Assembly: GCF_964199755.1 (NCBI RefSeq) | Contig: NC_133897.1 | Span: forward strand, 68,814,661-68,878,660 | Reading direction: 5' to 3' | Length of the DNA: 64,000 nt | Source: Larus michahellis | Lineage: Eukaryota > Chordata > Aves > Charadriiformes > Laridae | Shown here: positions 35,159-47,046 of the stretch, in pieces | Numbering within the stretch: the stretch's first letter is position 1 | Layout of the letters: each line of letters opens with the position of its first letter | Notes under the pieces: generated by a model | The model's database searches: none | What the model was told of the DNA's origin: nothing | Seen by the model: the letters and a program-made list of their open reading frames with translations, nothing else | Position numbers and translations under genes: made by a program

Positions 35159-36253
35159 TTATTTAGCTGGTGTTCCTTGAGCAGACAGGAGACCTCTTTC
35201 CTTCCACAATGCTCCGTGTGCATGTAACACCCTGAAAGCACATCTCGAGTCAGTCCCTATGTTCGCAAGTTTCCCAGCTGCTATTCCCAGAGCTCTGATT
35301 AATGCAATTAATTCTGCTTTTTGTGCTGAAGTTCCTGGAGGGAGTGCTTCTGCCGCTATAACTTCTTCTTCTAGGACTGCAGCATATCCTGCCTTTCTAG
35401 TTCTGTTAGCAACAAAACGACTCCCGTCCACAAATAGATTCATTTCTGCTGAGTCTATAGGTTCATCCTTTAAATCCGCTCGACTAGAATAAACCTGTTC
35501 GATTGTTACCAGACAGTCACGTTCTAATTCTGTCTCACTCGCTAAAGGTAACAAGGTTGCTGGGTTCAGCACTGAAGTCACTTTTAATTCTACACCATCC
35601 TGTTCTAATAAAATAGCCTGATATTTCCTCATTCGGCGAGGGGACAACCAATGCCCCCCCTTTTGCTCTAAAACAGTAGCCGCCGCATGTGGTACCTGAA
35701 CGACCAGCTTCTGTCCCAGGGTTAACTTCCACGCCTCTTGGAGGAGCGTTACGGTCGCTGCCACCGCCCGCAAACAAGAAGCCAACCTTGACTTACTTGG
35801 TCCAGCTGCTTGGAAAGATATCCTACCGGTCTTTTCCAGGATCCGGTCTTCTGAATCAGTACTCCCAAAGCAATACTGTGTTTCTCGTAAACAAATAACT
35901 CCAAAGGTTTTTCCAGGTTTGGCAGTCCAAGGCGCTAACAAGCCAAAATCAATGATCCACAGGCAACACCATCCGGCCATTCCCAAAAACGCTCTCAGCT
36001 CCTGCTTAGAGTTTGGTTCAGGCGTTGGACAGATTGCTTCTTTCCGCCCCATTCCCAGGCTCCGTTCTCCCTGCGTAACCGTAAAACCCACACAAACAAC
36101 GGTTTGTTGCACCACTTGAGCCGCCTTCTGAGATACTCCATATCCAGCTGCTCCTAGAAAATTCAAGGGATCAACCGTATGTTGCACACAGTCAGGTTCT
36201 GTCTGTGTCCCCAGGAGAATATTGTCCACGTACTGTAACAAGGTTACTGCCAC
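35159..36253 (-). pseudogene. pol: Second ERV: RT palm end, connection and RNase H
   Basis: An open frame of 364 codons begins within reverse transcriptase. The polymerase motif reads LLQYVDNILLG where YVDD is required, so the second Asp is replaced by Asn. Downstream are the thumb/connection sequences (LRAFLGMAGWCC, LNPATLLPLASE) and RNase H (LFVDGSRF, ALPPGTSAQKAELIALIRAL, IGTDSRCAF). The frame ends at 35159 before the RNase H C-terminus. Class I (gammaretrovirus-like) pol by all these motifs. The 5' part of the palm, with the first catalytic Asp, is deleted (see neighbouring piece). Confidence 0.9.
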
Positions 36254-36545
36254 ATTTTAAACCATTGATCTCTTTCCTTTATAGTGGTCAGCAGAGTGTA
36301 CGGATTAGCCACTACGGAGTAGTATTATATTCTGATTGTCGTTCCCGCAACAGTCTGTATTTAATAAACTTTTCTATCGATGGTTCAAGTCCTCTTTTTG
36401 CTTCTAATTTTACTGGATATTGTTTTCGTCTTACCGCTCGTGCATTCGGCTTTAAGTCAGTTTTTACCGGTTCTGCTGCTTTAGATCGTCCCGGCATTCC
36501 CGCTTCCCATACGAGAGGATTGACTGCATTCATCACTCCTCCGGG
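36254..36545 (-). pseudogene. pol: Second ERV: N-terminal reverse transcriptase fragment
   Basis: The frame 36536-36312 contains VNPLVWEAGMPGRSK, KPNARAVRRKQYPVKLEAKR and GLEPSIEKFIK, the start of gammaretroviral RT. Soon after, in another frame, VANPYTLLT (about 36315-36290) follows. Within some 60 bases the sequence joins the YVDN region. Well over 100 codons of the fingers and palm are therefore deleted, including the first catalytic Asp. Confidence 0.8.
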
Positions 36546-36670
36546 ACTGTAGATGTCTGCACATCTTGGTTTTGCTGGAATAAGAAAACTTGTGCCTCCA
36601 ACGCTTTTTCTTCTGGTATTTGCACATGGATATGATTATCTTCAAATGCAATCTGGGCATTAAGTTTACT

Positions 36671-36937
36671 TCATAAATCCCTTCCCAATAACAGCATGGG
36701 GCAGTCGGGTACATACAGGAACATATGCACACAGGCTCGAGATCCACATCCACATTTCATAGGCTGAAAGAAAAGCCTTATTTCTCTGTTCCCTCTGGCA
36801 CCAATAATAGACATATTTTCACTGCTCAGTTTTCCTTTACAAGAGTTCAAAACGGAGCACGCTGCTCCTGTTTCCACTAAAAATTCTACCTTTTCATTCC
36901 CCAACTTCAGGGTAACCAGGGGTTCCGTTGAGGACAC
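36671..36937 (-). pseudogene. pro: Second ERV: aspartic protease with altered active site
   Basis: The frame reads EPLVTLKLGNEKVEFLVETGAACSVLN and ends with the flap and C-terminal GRDL motif (CPMLLLGRDL). This is the retropepsin layout. The active-site triad D-T-G reads E-T-G, so the catalytic aspartate is replaced. About 89 codons, near a full-length retroviral protease. It lies between the nucleocapsid remnant and RT, in the normal order. Confidence 0.8.
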
Positions 36938-37031
36938 TTTCTGGTTTATTTTTCCTGGTCCCCGTCACTCGGAATCCTGGTCCAGAGTGAGCAACCCTGT
37001 TACCCTGGGATTGTTCCATGTTTGAGGGAAA

Positions 37032-37500
37032 TCATTTCTGAAATCTGTTCTGGGGACATTCTCTCTTCCAATGTCCCTTTCGTTTACCAAGCGCACACTG
37101 ATTCTTTTCCAGAGCGGGGCAAAAATTCCCATCTATTCCCCCTACGTTTTGGTTCCTTCTGTTCCCATCCCATCTCCTGCCTCCTTGATTTCCTTCTGCA
37201 ATAGCTGCTGTTAACAACCGACCATTCCTCACTTGCTCTCTGCCCTGTCTCTTTTCTATTGTAGACCCTGAGCCGCCTTCTGCACATATTCTCCGTAAAT
37301 TCCTGACATTTCCTTCCAAGCTTTTAAATCTGCCTTTTCCTGGAGCACCGCTCCCCCGCCTCGCCCAGTACCACCAGCCACAGCTCATCATCACGCTGCC
37401 CATCCTCTATCCCTTCTTCAGCTTCTCCTTTCCTCTCTCGGTGCTGCCACCAGCGACTGACTATCTTCCTCTTCCACTGCATCCTCCTCTTTACACTTAT
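37032..37500 (-). pseudogene. gag: Second ERV: C-terminal gag (nucleocapsid) remnant
   Basis: The frame 37403-37032 is Arg/Gly/Asn-rich and ends with a degenerate zinc knuckle, CALGKRKGHWKREC. The spacing is that of CxxCxxxxHxxxxC, but the second Cys is Gly. Upstream a capsid-end stretch of charged residues (WKRKIVSRWWQHRERKGEAEEG) is in another frame. Beyond about 37500 the viral sequence stops and GC-rich genomic DNA begins, so the provirus is truncated and has no visible 5' LTR. Confidence 0.65.
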
Positions 37501-38011
37501 TACATCTTTTGTAATATGTCCCCCAACCGGGGACAGCAAATGTGGGACACCGCGAGCGCTGCGGCTTCGGGAGGAAGGGAAGGGCTCCATTGGAGCCAGA
37601 CGGGGAGCACGTGTGCATCCGCACACACCGGTGGCACCCAGGAGTGCCGGAGGAGAAGAGCTCCGCCAGCAGCACCCGGCACAGGGGCAATGCCAAAAAG
37701 CCACGCTGGCCGTGCCCCACAGATAACCCCCAACCCGCCCTCCTCCAGGGACCGTGGCCGCGGGGTGGCACAGGCAGGGGGTCCTGGCCTGGGGCCGCAC
37801 TCACCCACGGACTCGGTGCAACCCCTGCAGCTCCCCGCCATCCGCCTTCTCGTACGCGGCCACGGTTTCCCCCCGCTGGAGGACGCAGTCCCAGACGCCT
37901 CGGAAAATGCCGGCATTTTGGTAAAAGCGGGCGGTGCCCGATGCCAGCAGCCCGGCCAGGTGCCCTGCCAGCCACCGACGGGGTCGGCGTGAGCGCCCAG
38001 ACCTCGGGGGA

Positions 38012-38190
38012 CAGAATCATAGAATCATAGAATTGTTGAGGTTGGAAGGGACCTTTAAGATCATCGAGTCCAACCTTTAGCCTACCCTGACAAGAGCCAC
38101 TTCTAAACCATGTCCCTCAGTGCCCCATCTACCCTTTTTTTAAACACCTCCAGAGATGGTGAATCCACCACCTCCAAGAGCCCACCTCCA
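38012..38190 (-). mobile_element. CR1 LINE fragment, 3' end
   Basis: Starts with AATCATAGAATCATAGAATTG (the reversed CR1 tail), then GGTTGGAAGGGACCTTTAAG and ATCGAGTCCAACC, typical CR1 sequence. Minus orientation, strongly 5'-truncated. It may continue a little into the GC-rich DNA. Confidence 0.9.
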
Positions 38191-38870
38191 AGAGCCCACC
38201 TCCCGCCCGGGCTCACCTGGGCACCCCGGGGCCACCACCGTGCCGGTGCCACCCGGGCACGGCGAGCTGCCCCTTCCACGCAGGACACGCACCAACCTCC
38301 CGCCGCCCCTCGCCCCTGCCCAGCCCCGCTGGCCTTTGCGGAGAGCCCGAAAGCGCCGCTCCGCCGGGGCAGGGAGCCCGTGCGAGGGCAGCCGGGGCAC
38401 CCCGCAGCCAGCACCGGCACCCCCGGCCCGGGGCCCGGGGCAGGGACAGCCGGGGGGACGCGGCCAGCTCGGCACCGGCAGCCGGCACCCACCGGCCGCA
38501 CACGCACGGCCCCGACCCAGCCACAGCGAGAGGGGGCCCGCATCGCCCCCCGCCTCCGCACCCCGGGGAGCGGCCCCTCCCCAGCCCGGCACCCCACAGC
38601 CCCCCCCGGGCAGCCCGCAGCCCGACCCCCGCCCGGGCAGCCTCCCCCAGGGCCAGCAGCAGCACGGCCCTGCCCCGCCGCCTCCCACCGGCACCGGGCT
38701 CCAGCCCCGCCGCTGCCGCTGCCCGCACCCCCGTGGCCGACAGCGCTCCCCGCCCGCCTCCGGCTGCCGCTAAGGAGCGGCTGTGGCCGCGGCTAATGAA
38801 GGAGCGGGCGGGGCCGCCGCTCCCGAGCGCCCGGGGGCAGCTCCCAAAACGTTCCAAACACGGGCTTGAA
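38190..38870. promoter_or_regulatory. CpG island without assigned gene
   Basis: Extremely C- and G-rich with many CpGs and GC boxes (GGGCGGGGCC near 38808). Long open frames on both strands here are composition artefacts rich in P, A, G and R. It could be the promoter of a gene I cannot identify; direction unknown. Confidence 0.45.
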
Positions 38871-39538
38871 TGCACAGGGATGATGAGGGACGGTAAGGGA
38901 GCTGTAGCTCACCCCTCGGCTCTATCCTGTCACTATAAACCTGGGACTGTCCACGGCGTGTGGTGTGCTGGCTGCTGTTAAACGCCCGGCACCCGATTCT
39001 GCAGAACTGAAATCAAGACAAATCTCCTGACTGAGTGGGTTGATTGGTTTTTGCGCAGCGGGTGAAGAACCCTGATTTAGGGACATCTCCTCCCGCCCTG
39101 GTTTTTCCCATTCCCGGCTTGCGGCTCCCTTTGGGTGAGCCCTGGCACCGGCTGCTCGACCCTGCTCACCTGCACCATTCTGGGCCTCCACAATAGAGCT
39201 GCCTCCCCGCTGTGGAGTGAGGAGACCCGAAGGACATGTGGCAGAGCGGTCCCCAGGGGGAGACGCCACCGTCTGTCCCCGGAGCGGCCAGAACAAGGGT
39301 TTCGTGCAGGGCTGCTTGGTCTGAGGAGAAAGAGCCCTGGAGACAAGATCTCAACACAAAGACCGCCAGAACCCAGGCTCAACAGGGCTGGACCAGCCCC
39401 TCCGATAGCCCGGCCGCAAAGCTTCCCAAACGAGACAAAAGGTGGGTCTTCGCCTGACCCAGGCTGTAGGAGGGAGGAAGAAGAGGGAAAGCGTTGCAGG
39501 GAAGATGCCCAGACAGACGCAGACGGGGGAGTAAACTG

Positions 39539-39544
39539 TTTATT
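39539..39544 (-). terminator. Poly(A) signal of FSIP2-like gene
   Basis: AATAAA on the minus strand, 42 bases after the stop codon of the FSIP2-like gene. Confidence 0.65.
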
Positions 39545-39586
39545 GCAACACAAGCGGGTAAGGTCTGTCTCTGCTGCCCAGGGGCT

Positions 39587-42074
39587 CTACACCTCTCTTG
39601 CCACACACCTCCTCAGGACATCGTCCACAAGCCTTCCCACGAACGCCCTCCTTTCTGACGCGGGCGGCTGGGGCTCGCCTCCGACAGGCTTTACACGCAG
39701 TGATCTGTGCCGGGCTCCTGTCTGGGCAGGGGGCTTGGGACCCGCTGGAGGGACGGGCTGGCGGGACCACTGCGGGCCTGTGGAGGAGAGGGCGTCCTTA
39801 GCGGGACAGCACTGCTTCGGATCTCGTGGTGTGTCTGTTTTTGTGACACCCCTCCCGGAACTCGGTTCGGGGGACAGTGCAGGCCCACGTTGACAGATCC
39901 GCTGCAATACAGAGTCGACTATGCAACGTGACCTGGTCCTTACACTCAAAGGGCTGTCTAAGGACGTGTCAGAGTCAGCATCGCTACTGACCCTCCTGGG
40001 CAGCTTGGCACCTTCCTGTCCCCGCTCATGCTGGGGGAAGGTGTGGCCTTCCTCCAGATCTGATCCCGCTCTGCTGCATCGCCCTGATATCAGGGAGATC
40101 CTGGAGCTCTTGGGTGGAGGTGGGCAAGCTGGGCTTCGAGCCTGCAGCGGCGGCTGGGCCAGGTGAGAAGTGTTGATGGCCCCCGGCGGTTTGGGGGCAT
40201 CCTTCAACTTGGTCAGGTGTTGCCGAAGCCTTTCCTGAGAAGGAGACACCAGGTTGTGGCTCGCTGTTGCCTGGACAAGCGCTCGCACCCCTGCGTGCCG
40301 AGGCTTCACGCGGGCGCAGGCCAGGGCTCTGCTTCAGCCGTGCCACGAGGGCAGAAGAGAAAGGCTTCCCTCGGGACTCTGCGTGGCTGCCCATGCCCAC
40401 CCCAGCACCTCGCGCCGGCTCAGCTCCGAGCCCGGTAGTCCTTTCCCCGCCACACCGCCCGGCCTCCCCAGCACAGCCCTCGCCTCTGCTGCACCGACCG
40501 CCTCCCCAGCACGCAGCAAGTGAAGCCCCAGCCCTCGGCACCGTGCCGCTGACCGGTGCCCACCAACGCTCGGCTTTGCCTACCTCTTCTCGCCTGGACA
40601 CTTGCTGGGCGCGCAGCTTGAGCGTGGTCAGGTACTGCCTGTACTCGTTGAACTCCTTCAGAGTGCAGACCACCTCTGGAGAGAGGAGGGGAGAAACCCC
40701 CAAGAACAGTCAAGCCAGCAGACTGCCTTCCCCGAAAGAGCCCCAGCCCAGCCGAGGGGAGCTGCTCCTCTGCAGGAGGGGGATCCCTGCTCCCAGGGAA
40801 CCGCTTCTATCAGCCCGATGACGTCCAAACCTACTCTGCCCTCACTGGTGACCAGGCCCTTTCTCTGCAGCCTCTGCAAGTTGTCTTTGCGGTTGTGATA
40901 CTCCTGCAGATACGGGTCGTGCAGGCTGTTGTACTCCGTGCGCAGCAGGCGACAGTAGGGATCTCCCAGGTCGTAAAAGCCTGAGGGCCGTTGAAGCTGT
41001 AAGAACAATGTTCCAGAGCGTGAAAGGGGCAGGAGAGAGCAGCAGGGACGAACGCCCTCCCGAGCTCCTCACGCACACAGGGTGGCATTGCCAAACCCGT
41101 GAGGTGTAGCCTAATTCCTGGCTTACTTCCCACCCCGAGAAAAGATCTCTCTACTTTGGAGACTCTCCAAGGGAGGAGAAACCCTGTGCCTACATCCTCC
41201 TGTCTGGTGGCTATCCCCTCTTGCTGTAGGAAGACGAGGGGCTGTTTACTACGGGGGGGAGAGAGTTGTACCCACTGCTGCACCTGTGAGGAGCTCAGCG
41301 GAAATGCTGCCTACAGCCATGTCTTCTCCTCTGGCAATTCACTCTGATTGCACCAATGGGCCTGTGCTCCCCAGAGGTGCCAGGCTGTCCTTGTGGAAAG
41401 GTAAAGGGAGTTTGAAGACCTGACAGCAACGCTCTTCTCCAGCCAGCTCTGGGCAATGTGCAGCTCTGCTATGGGCAAGTCCTCCTTTCTCTCGGCAGGA
41501 GCTTCCCTCGACTCCCCAGCCCCGTCCGACTGAAGGGCTGCAGCCCCTGCCATAGCGCAGGTGGCCACAAGGACTTGTCCGAATGATGGGGACCCCGTAG
41601 AAGGTGAGAACTTTTCTACCCTTTCCTGCTGCCTTTACCTTTTCCCCCAGCTTTGCTCGGCAGTAGACAGGCTTGGAGCCGCGCAGCACAGGGATCTTCA
41701 CCCCGAGCGGGAGGTCCACCAGCAGCTCAGGGTCCCTCAGCACAGTAGAACCTTCTCCCAGGTGCTGTCTTATGTGCCCGAGCTAGGAAGACAGAGACAC
41801 TCAGGTGCTAGCTCAGGAAGCCTCCTGCATGGCACTTGCAAAAAGGGCACGTCCCGAGGCCCCAGAGCAACACGCCATGTCCCGGGCTCCCAGGCTGAGC
41901 CCTCTCCATTGGCCCACTGCTCACCTCTCTCCTCTTTCCCAGTGCTCTCGGCAGCGCATCTGCCCTTCGGACGCCAGCAGTGAGACCATGTTCCATGGCT
42001 CCTTCCAAGACCTCTCCTCGAACTGTGACCTTGCGCTGGCACCTCTCGCTACAGAGGCACCCATCTGTGGCCAC
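39587..42074 (-). CDS. FSIP2-like: Short FSIP2-like protein, five exons
   Basis: Exons: 41996 (or 42074)-41925, 41782-41639, 40996-40846, 40675-40584, 40234-39587. Introns are GT-AG and all phases agree, giving 368 residues from the Met at 41996, or 394 from the in-frame Met at 42074. Exons 2-4 match the N-terminus of fibrous sheath-interacting protein 2: LLVDLPLGVKIPVLRGSKPV, LGDPYCRLLRTEYNSLHDPY, NRKDNLQRLQRKG, VVCTLKEFNEYRQYLTTLKL. FSIP2 is a very large (about 6,900 aa) scaffold of the sperm-tail fibrous sheath in mammals, which binds AKAP4. Here the conserved part is followed by one 215-residue exon (ERLRQHLTKLKDAPKPPG, then Ser/Pro/Arg-rich, ending CVAREV) and a stop with an AATAAA close behind. 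This is an N-terminus-only relative, either a separate short paralogue or a truncated gene. Family by motif: confident. Activity and expression: unknown. Confidence 0.75.
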
Positions 42075-43136
42075 CCCCGCCGGTCCCCAGCCAGCTGCTA
42101 TATAGAGCAGTCGCGCATTGTTGCATCGTCGCGTTGCCGCAGTGTGACATCACCGTGTTGCCGCGCCGTCATCCTGTTGTATCACCGTGCTGCCGTGCCA
42201 CCGCCAGGCTGCTGTGCACCGGCCTGGGGGGGGCTGCCTGGAGGCCCGTTTGGGCAGGCCTGTGTCCACCTGCTCTTGCTGGCCCAGCTTGGAGAGGTCA
42301 TCTCCACCAGCCCCTTCCCACCTCAGCTCCTCTGTGATTCTGGGAAGCAAAGCGGGCATCCTCACCAACCAGTAGGAACTGCAAGGAGCTGCCACACCAC
42401 AGATGCTGGGTTTTGGCTCAGCTTTACCCCCTTTTCCGTTTCAGACCTCTTTGGCTGCTGGTGTTTCCTGGTGCTGACATGGCTGCGAGGAGGGTCCGAG
42501 GGGCTGGCTGCTCACAGCGGCAGCCAAGCTGCTCAGGAGCAGATCCAGCTGCTTGCAGCAAGCGTTTCCCTCTCTGCTTGCTGGCCGTCTTGCAGGGAAC
42601 AAGAGGGAGCTCTGGTTTGGCCAGCCAGGAGAGAAGGACGCCTGGGAGAGAGGGGCTGGCTGCGGAGGGGTGGGGTGGGTGCTGGTGGTCCCGAAGGGCT
42701 GGAGCTGTCCTGGGAACCAGGCTGGGATGGAGAGAAACACAGAGGGAGTTGAGGCCTTAGCTTGAGCCACTGCCCACAGCCTGCAATACAGAGCAGTTCG
42801 TGTGGCAAGGCCTTCCAGAAGTTGGAGCTCAAGAATTTCTGCACAACGTAGCCCTTGTTCCCTGCGTCCCAGGGCTGTGACCACCCCTCGAGGTGCCTGC
42901 TGTAGGCTACCTGCAGCTGGGGTTCCTTTCTCTCTGCAGATGGGCAGTGTTAAACCAAAGACTTGAGAGGTTTTGTGGGGAGGCCGGGCTCTGTTTCCTG
43001 CTATTGGGGAATTTTTATGGTACCTCTGGAGGTGAATTAAACACCTTTGTGCCTGATTACAAAAAAACAAGAATTAAGGAACAATGCATTGGGCAGAGTC
43101 CTACCACGATAAGCAGTTCTACGTGGAGTCTGCAAT
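42075..43136. other. Intergenic, short degenerate repeats
   Basis: Around 42100-42215 the units TTGCCGC, GTATCACCGTGCTGCCGTG and similar recur irregularly. No gene supported; many overlapping open frames are GC artefacts. Confidence 0.4.
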
Positions 43137-43531
43137 CACAGAATCATAGAATGTGTTGGGTTGGAAAGGACCTTTAAAGGTCATCTAGTCCAACCCCCGC
43201 TGCAGTAAGCAGTAAGGAACATCTCCAACTAGATCAGGTTGCTCAGAGCCTCATCAAGCCTGGCCTCGAATGTCTCCAGGGACGGGGCCTCCACCACTTC
43301 TCTGGGCAACCTGGGCCAGGGTCTCACCACCCTCACAGCAAAGAATTTCTTCCTGATATCTAATCTCAATCTCCCTTCTTCCAGTTTAAAACCGTTCTCC
43401 CTCATCCTATGGTTCCCCTCCCTGATCAAGAGTCCCTCCCCATCTCTCCTAGAGCCCCTTTAGGGGGTGGAAGGGGCTCCAAGGTCTCCCCAGAGCATCT
43501 CTTCTCCAGGCTCAACACCCCCATCTCTCTA
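43137..43531 (-). mobile_element. CR1 LINE fragment, 3' end
   Basis: Begins with ATCACAGAATCATAGAATG, then GGTTGGAAAGGACCTTTAAA, GGTCATCTAGTCCAACCCCC and the reverse of GGTTGCCCAGAGAAGTGGTGG and CTGTGAGGGTGGTGAG. It ends near GCCTGGAGAAGAGATG read on the minus strand. Minus orientation, well preserved. Confidence 0.95.
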
Positions 43532-45219
43532 AGCTTGGGATGGGGGAGAGAACAGCAAGGGTCAAAGTGAGAAAACTTGTGGGCTGAGACAAGGACACTT
43601 TGATAGGTAAAGCAGAAGCAACACAAGGAATTCATCCACTGCTTCCCATGGGCAGGCGGGCCTTCGGCCGTCTCCAGGAAAGCAGGGCTCCATCACACAT
43701 AACGTATACTTGGGAAGACAAAGGCCGTCACTCTGTGCGTCCCCCCCTTCCTTCTTCTTCCCCCAGCTTTATATTGGCTGGGAAATTAATGGGAGGAAGT
43801 TGAACCGCTTTTTTAAAGAATATAATTTCGTCACCCTCAGCGTTCAATCCGCCGTTTTGGGCCTAGTTGAGAAATCTCTGCAGTTCGTTTAGCAGTAAAA
43901 GGTGGTAAATAGGAAAAAAAAAACAAAAGCAAGATATCCAACTAATAACCAGAAAGCACTTAATCAACCCCAAAGTTTGGAGATATTTAGTCTCCAAACC
44001 GGCCACAGCACGTTGCTCGGTAAGACGAGCTTCCCTGAAACATAATTTTGGCAGTGACCCCCCCAGAGAACGATCTCTTAATGGCGCGAGGTTCGTTTAG
44101 GCGGACTCTTGATCTCCCTTTTCCCTCCCACAGGCGACGAGACACTAATTATTTTCCACTCACACCAATTATTTCCACTGGAGCAAGCGGTTCCCCTTCG
44201 GATTATCGCTGACCTGGGCACGAGCCCATCCCAGAAGCCAAGCCGAAGGCTCCGTCTCACGTTATTAAACATCCCAAGACTTGAGCTCCTGAAATGATTT
44301 CTCAGCCTTTGGCGCTGGATTAATTAGTTAATGGTTTTCAGAGCGCTCTGGACGCGAGCGCTTTTGAAGTGCTGTTAGTGGTGAATCTAGAGCTGTCGAC
44401 GCTAACAAAAAGCACGCACTTAACTCCTCGCGTTACTCTACACTTCTCACTTTAGTATTAATAAAAATACCTCTTTTTAGAACGCTTCTCTTGGAGTGCT
44501 CCAGCTGTCAAACGACTAAATATCCACACAAAACTGAGCGCAAAACTCCTTGTCAGCTTTTCTGCACTGGCAGCAAATTTGCCTTTTGTGCGGCTTTGAC
44601 GGGGAGCATCCGTAGCGTCCCTGAACTCGCAAACGTGTCTCGCCCCAGGTGTGCGACTACCTGAGCAGCAAGCGGAATCAGCTGTGCAGGATTTTCTTGC
44701 CGTGCCGCAGAAGGTGACCCTGGGAAAAGAAGAGCTGAGAAATGAGCCTGGTTGTCACACCCAGCCAAGGGGGACGAGCCGGGGGACCCCCACCCCACCT
44801 CTGCCCTCGGGAGCAGGGCCGGGACGGACCCTCCGTGCAGAGAGAAGGGGCCTGGCACAGATTTCATCTCGAGCCCTCTTCCCGAGCCCAAAGCCACACA
44901 ACTCCCTCTCTTTCTCAGCCCCAAAACCAGCCACGCCAGCCCCTTTGCCAGCCCCGGGAGCAGGAGTCCCGCTCTCCGTGTCGGGCCCCAAACCGGCTCC
45001 CCCTCTCTGCTTCCTCCCCACCTCTGCAGCCCCCCTGGGCGACGCTGAGGCAGCGCAGCCACCCCACAGCCCGGCACTCCCAGGGCCCCACGGCCATGAA
45101 GATGCGCAGTGCCGCGTTACGGCAGGCGGATGTCCCACGCGCGCGGTACGGCCGTACAGCAGGCGACTGCCTTCCACTAGCTATCCGGCTAGACAGGGAT
45201 TTTGATGCTTGAAGGTCTC
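43532..45219. other. No gene supported
   Basis: Mixed AT-rich (43.9-44.5 kb) and GC-rich (44.7-45.1 kb) DNA. Open frames at 44.55-45.2 kb overlap on both strands and look compositional. Confidence 0.4.
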
Positions 45220-45606
45220 TTTCTAAATACAGCTTTCGACAATCTCTTCGTAGTCTGAACTCCTTGACGTAATAAAAAATGATAGAATCCTTAGAGACAG
45301 AAACAGGCTTTCTTTGCCTTTTAGGACCCCTACGACACAGACATTGCCACTTCTGCATCTATTTACACTCCTCAGAGAACACAAATTGGCTATTTACACT
45401 TCTACAGAATAGCTGCTAAACAGGCAGATGTCTTTAGACTTAGATGTTGACACTTATGATACGGAACATCTAATTAGACTGGCTCTCTGTTTAGACATCG
45501 ATGCTGACACTTGAATAGCTCTTCATAAATACAGCTTTTCCGAATCTTTTCCTAGTCTAAGCTCCTTGATAGCGTACAGAATCGGAGCATCCTTAGAGAG
45601 AGAGCT
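45220..45606. repeat. Old tandem duplication, about 305-bp spacing
   Basis: The stretches at about 45220-45306 and 45523-45606 share AAATACAGCTTT, AATCT-TTC-TAGTCT-A-CTCCTTGA, and ATCCTTAGAGA in the same order. Between them TTTAGAC-T-GATG-TGACACTT also occurs twice (about 45429 and 45490). On the minus strand both copies read similar peptides (KEFRLRRD, KELRLGKD), but I cannot assign a gene. Confidence 0.6.
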
Positions 45607-47040
45607 TTTTATTTTGATCTCCTTTGAGATACAGAAATGAATATTATTTTTCAATAGCTGTAAAAAGAAGAGCTTGTTCTCTATTCCAGTGCCTCGCACA
45701 CAGAGTTCCAGGTTTGAATGTTTTTTAACAACCACACCCCCCGCCCCCCCTGCCCAACTTCCAGACATTTTGGGGCCTTGACCCGCCTCTCTTGGGGGGA
45801 ACTCCGTGTAACCCCCACATCCCCCACTCACCTGCTCCTCCGCCGTGTGGGCCGGGGGATGGAGAGCCGGGGAGAGAGGAGGTGGGCGGAGGGGGAATGG
45901 CGGGGGTGGCTGAGCCGGCAGTACCTGGCCATCCCCGCCACCGCCGTCTCACCCGAGCAGGCCTTGGCCGCCGGCGAGAGCAGCCTGGAGCATCGGTGAG
46001 CTGTCCTGGCGCCAGAGAACCTGGACCAGATTCTCTTCTTGTACCAAAACTTTGATTTTTCAGAATGAGTCAGGAACAGCAATGAGGCGCAGAGCAGGAA
46101 TCCCCACGCCGAGCCTTTCTGGGGGCCGGTGGGGTTTAAATCAAGACCCGTGGTGGGGATTTGGGATGCTGAGTATTTTGCCAAATTCCTGCGGTTTCAG
46201 CATCGCTTTGGCAGCGAGAAGGCGTGAATGCACCGCTGCCTCCTGGCACTTGCTTTGTAAGCCTCTCCCCTCCGGAGCCAAACTGCTCAAAACTCCTCCC
46301 TTTAGATGGAATTAAAAAATCACTCAGTGCTGCAACATCCCACTTCTTTTTCTTTTTTTAAAAGGAAACAGCCCCCAGGTTTTTTTGGTTAAAAACTCCC
46401 AGTCCTCCCAGCTGGCAGGGCTGCCGCTGACTCCAGCCTTACTGGGAGGCCCGTCTTTGTTTTTGGAAGGCAGCCGGTTTCCCTTTGGAATCGTTAAGGG
46501 CTAGAGAAAAATGTTACTTTGAGGTTTATTTTGAAAAATACAAGCCTTGAGAAGCCAAAGAACGTTCCCACCCGCCTTCTGCTTTGGGGAAAGGAGTTTA
46601 TGGAGGCCCAGACCTGAGGATTGGTCCTTTCAAGAGAAAAACAGAACCAAAATACAGATTTTTTTTTCTTCTACTGAACATGAATATTCAGCAAAAACGA
46701 AACAAAGTCATGAAAATCTGGTGGCCCAGGAACAAAAAAAATCAGCCTTTGTTACACTGTCGGTAGAGACAAGACACCTTTCTTTCCATTTCCTTCCTTC
46801 AACTAATCAAACCCTCCATGTTCCCTCCCAAACGCCATGTTAATTTATGCAAATAAGCACCAATCAATAAAATAAACACGCAAGGGGTGCTTTCAATATG
46901 ACCGAGACGCCTCACGGCCACCCAACACCTTTAACCACCCCAATTCTGCTGCCCTGGAACCAGCGGAACGAGTTTTAAATCATTTAATTATTGTGCAAAG
47001 AGCTAGAGCGGGGCAAGAACTTTAAAATTCACCAACCAAA
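45607..47040. other. No gene assigned
   Basis: GC-rich at 45.7-46.0 kb, with a possible minus-strand splice donor (CAGGTGAGTGG near 45829). AT-rich afterwards. An AATAAAATAAAC lies near 46867 on the plus strand. Nothing recognised. Confidence 0.35.
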
Positions 47041-47046
47041 TTTATT
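47041..47046 (-). terminator. Possible poly(A) signal of ZNF541-like gene
   Basis: AATAAA on the minus strand about 350 bases after the stop at 47393. Confidence 0.4.

Noticed and set aside
38110..38875. Proline/arginine-rich ORFs up to 228 codons
   Set aside because: They lie in a very GC-rich island and partly in CR1. No motif, and open in nearly all frames.
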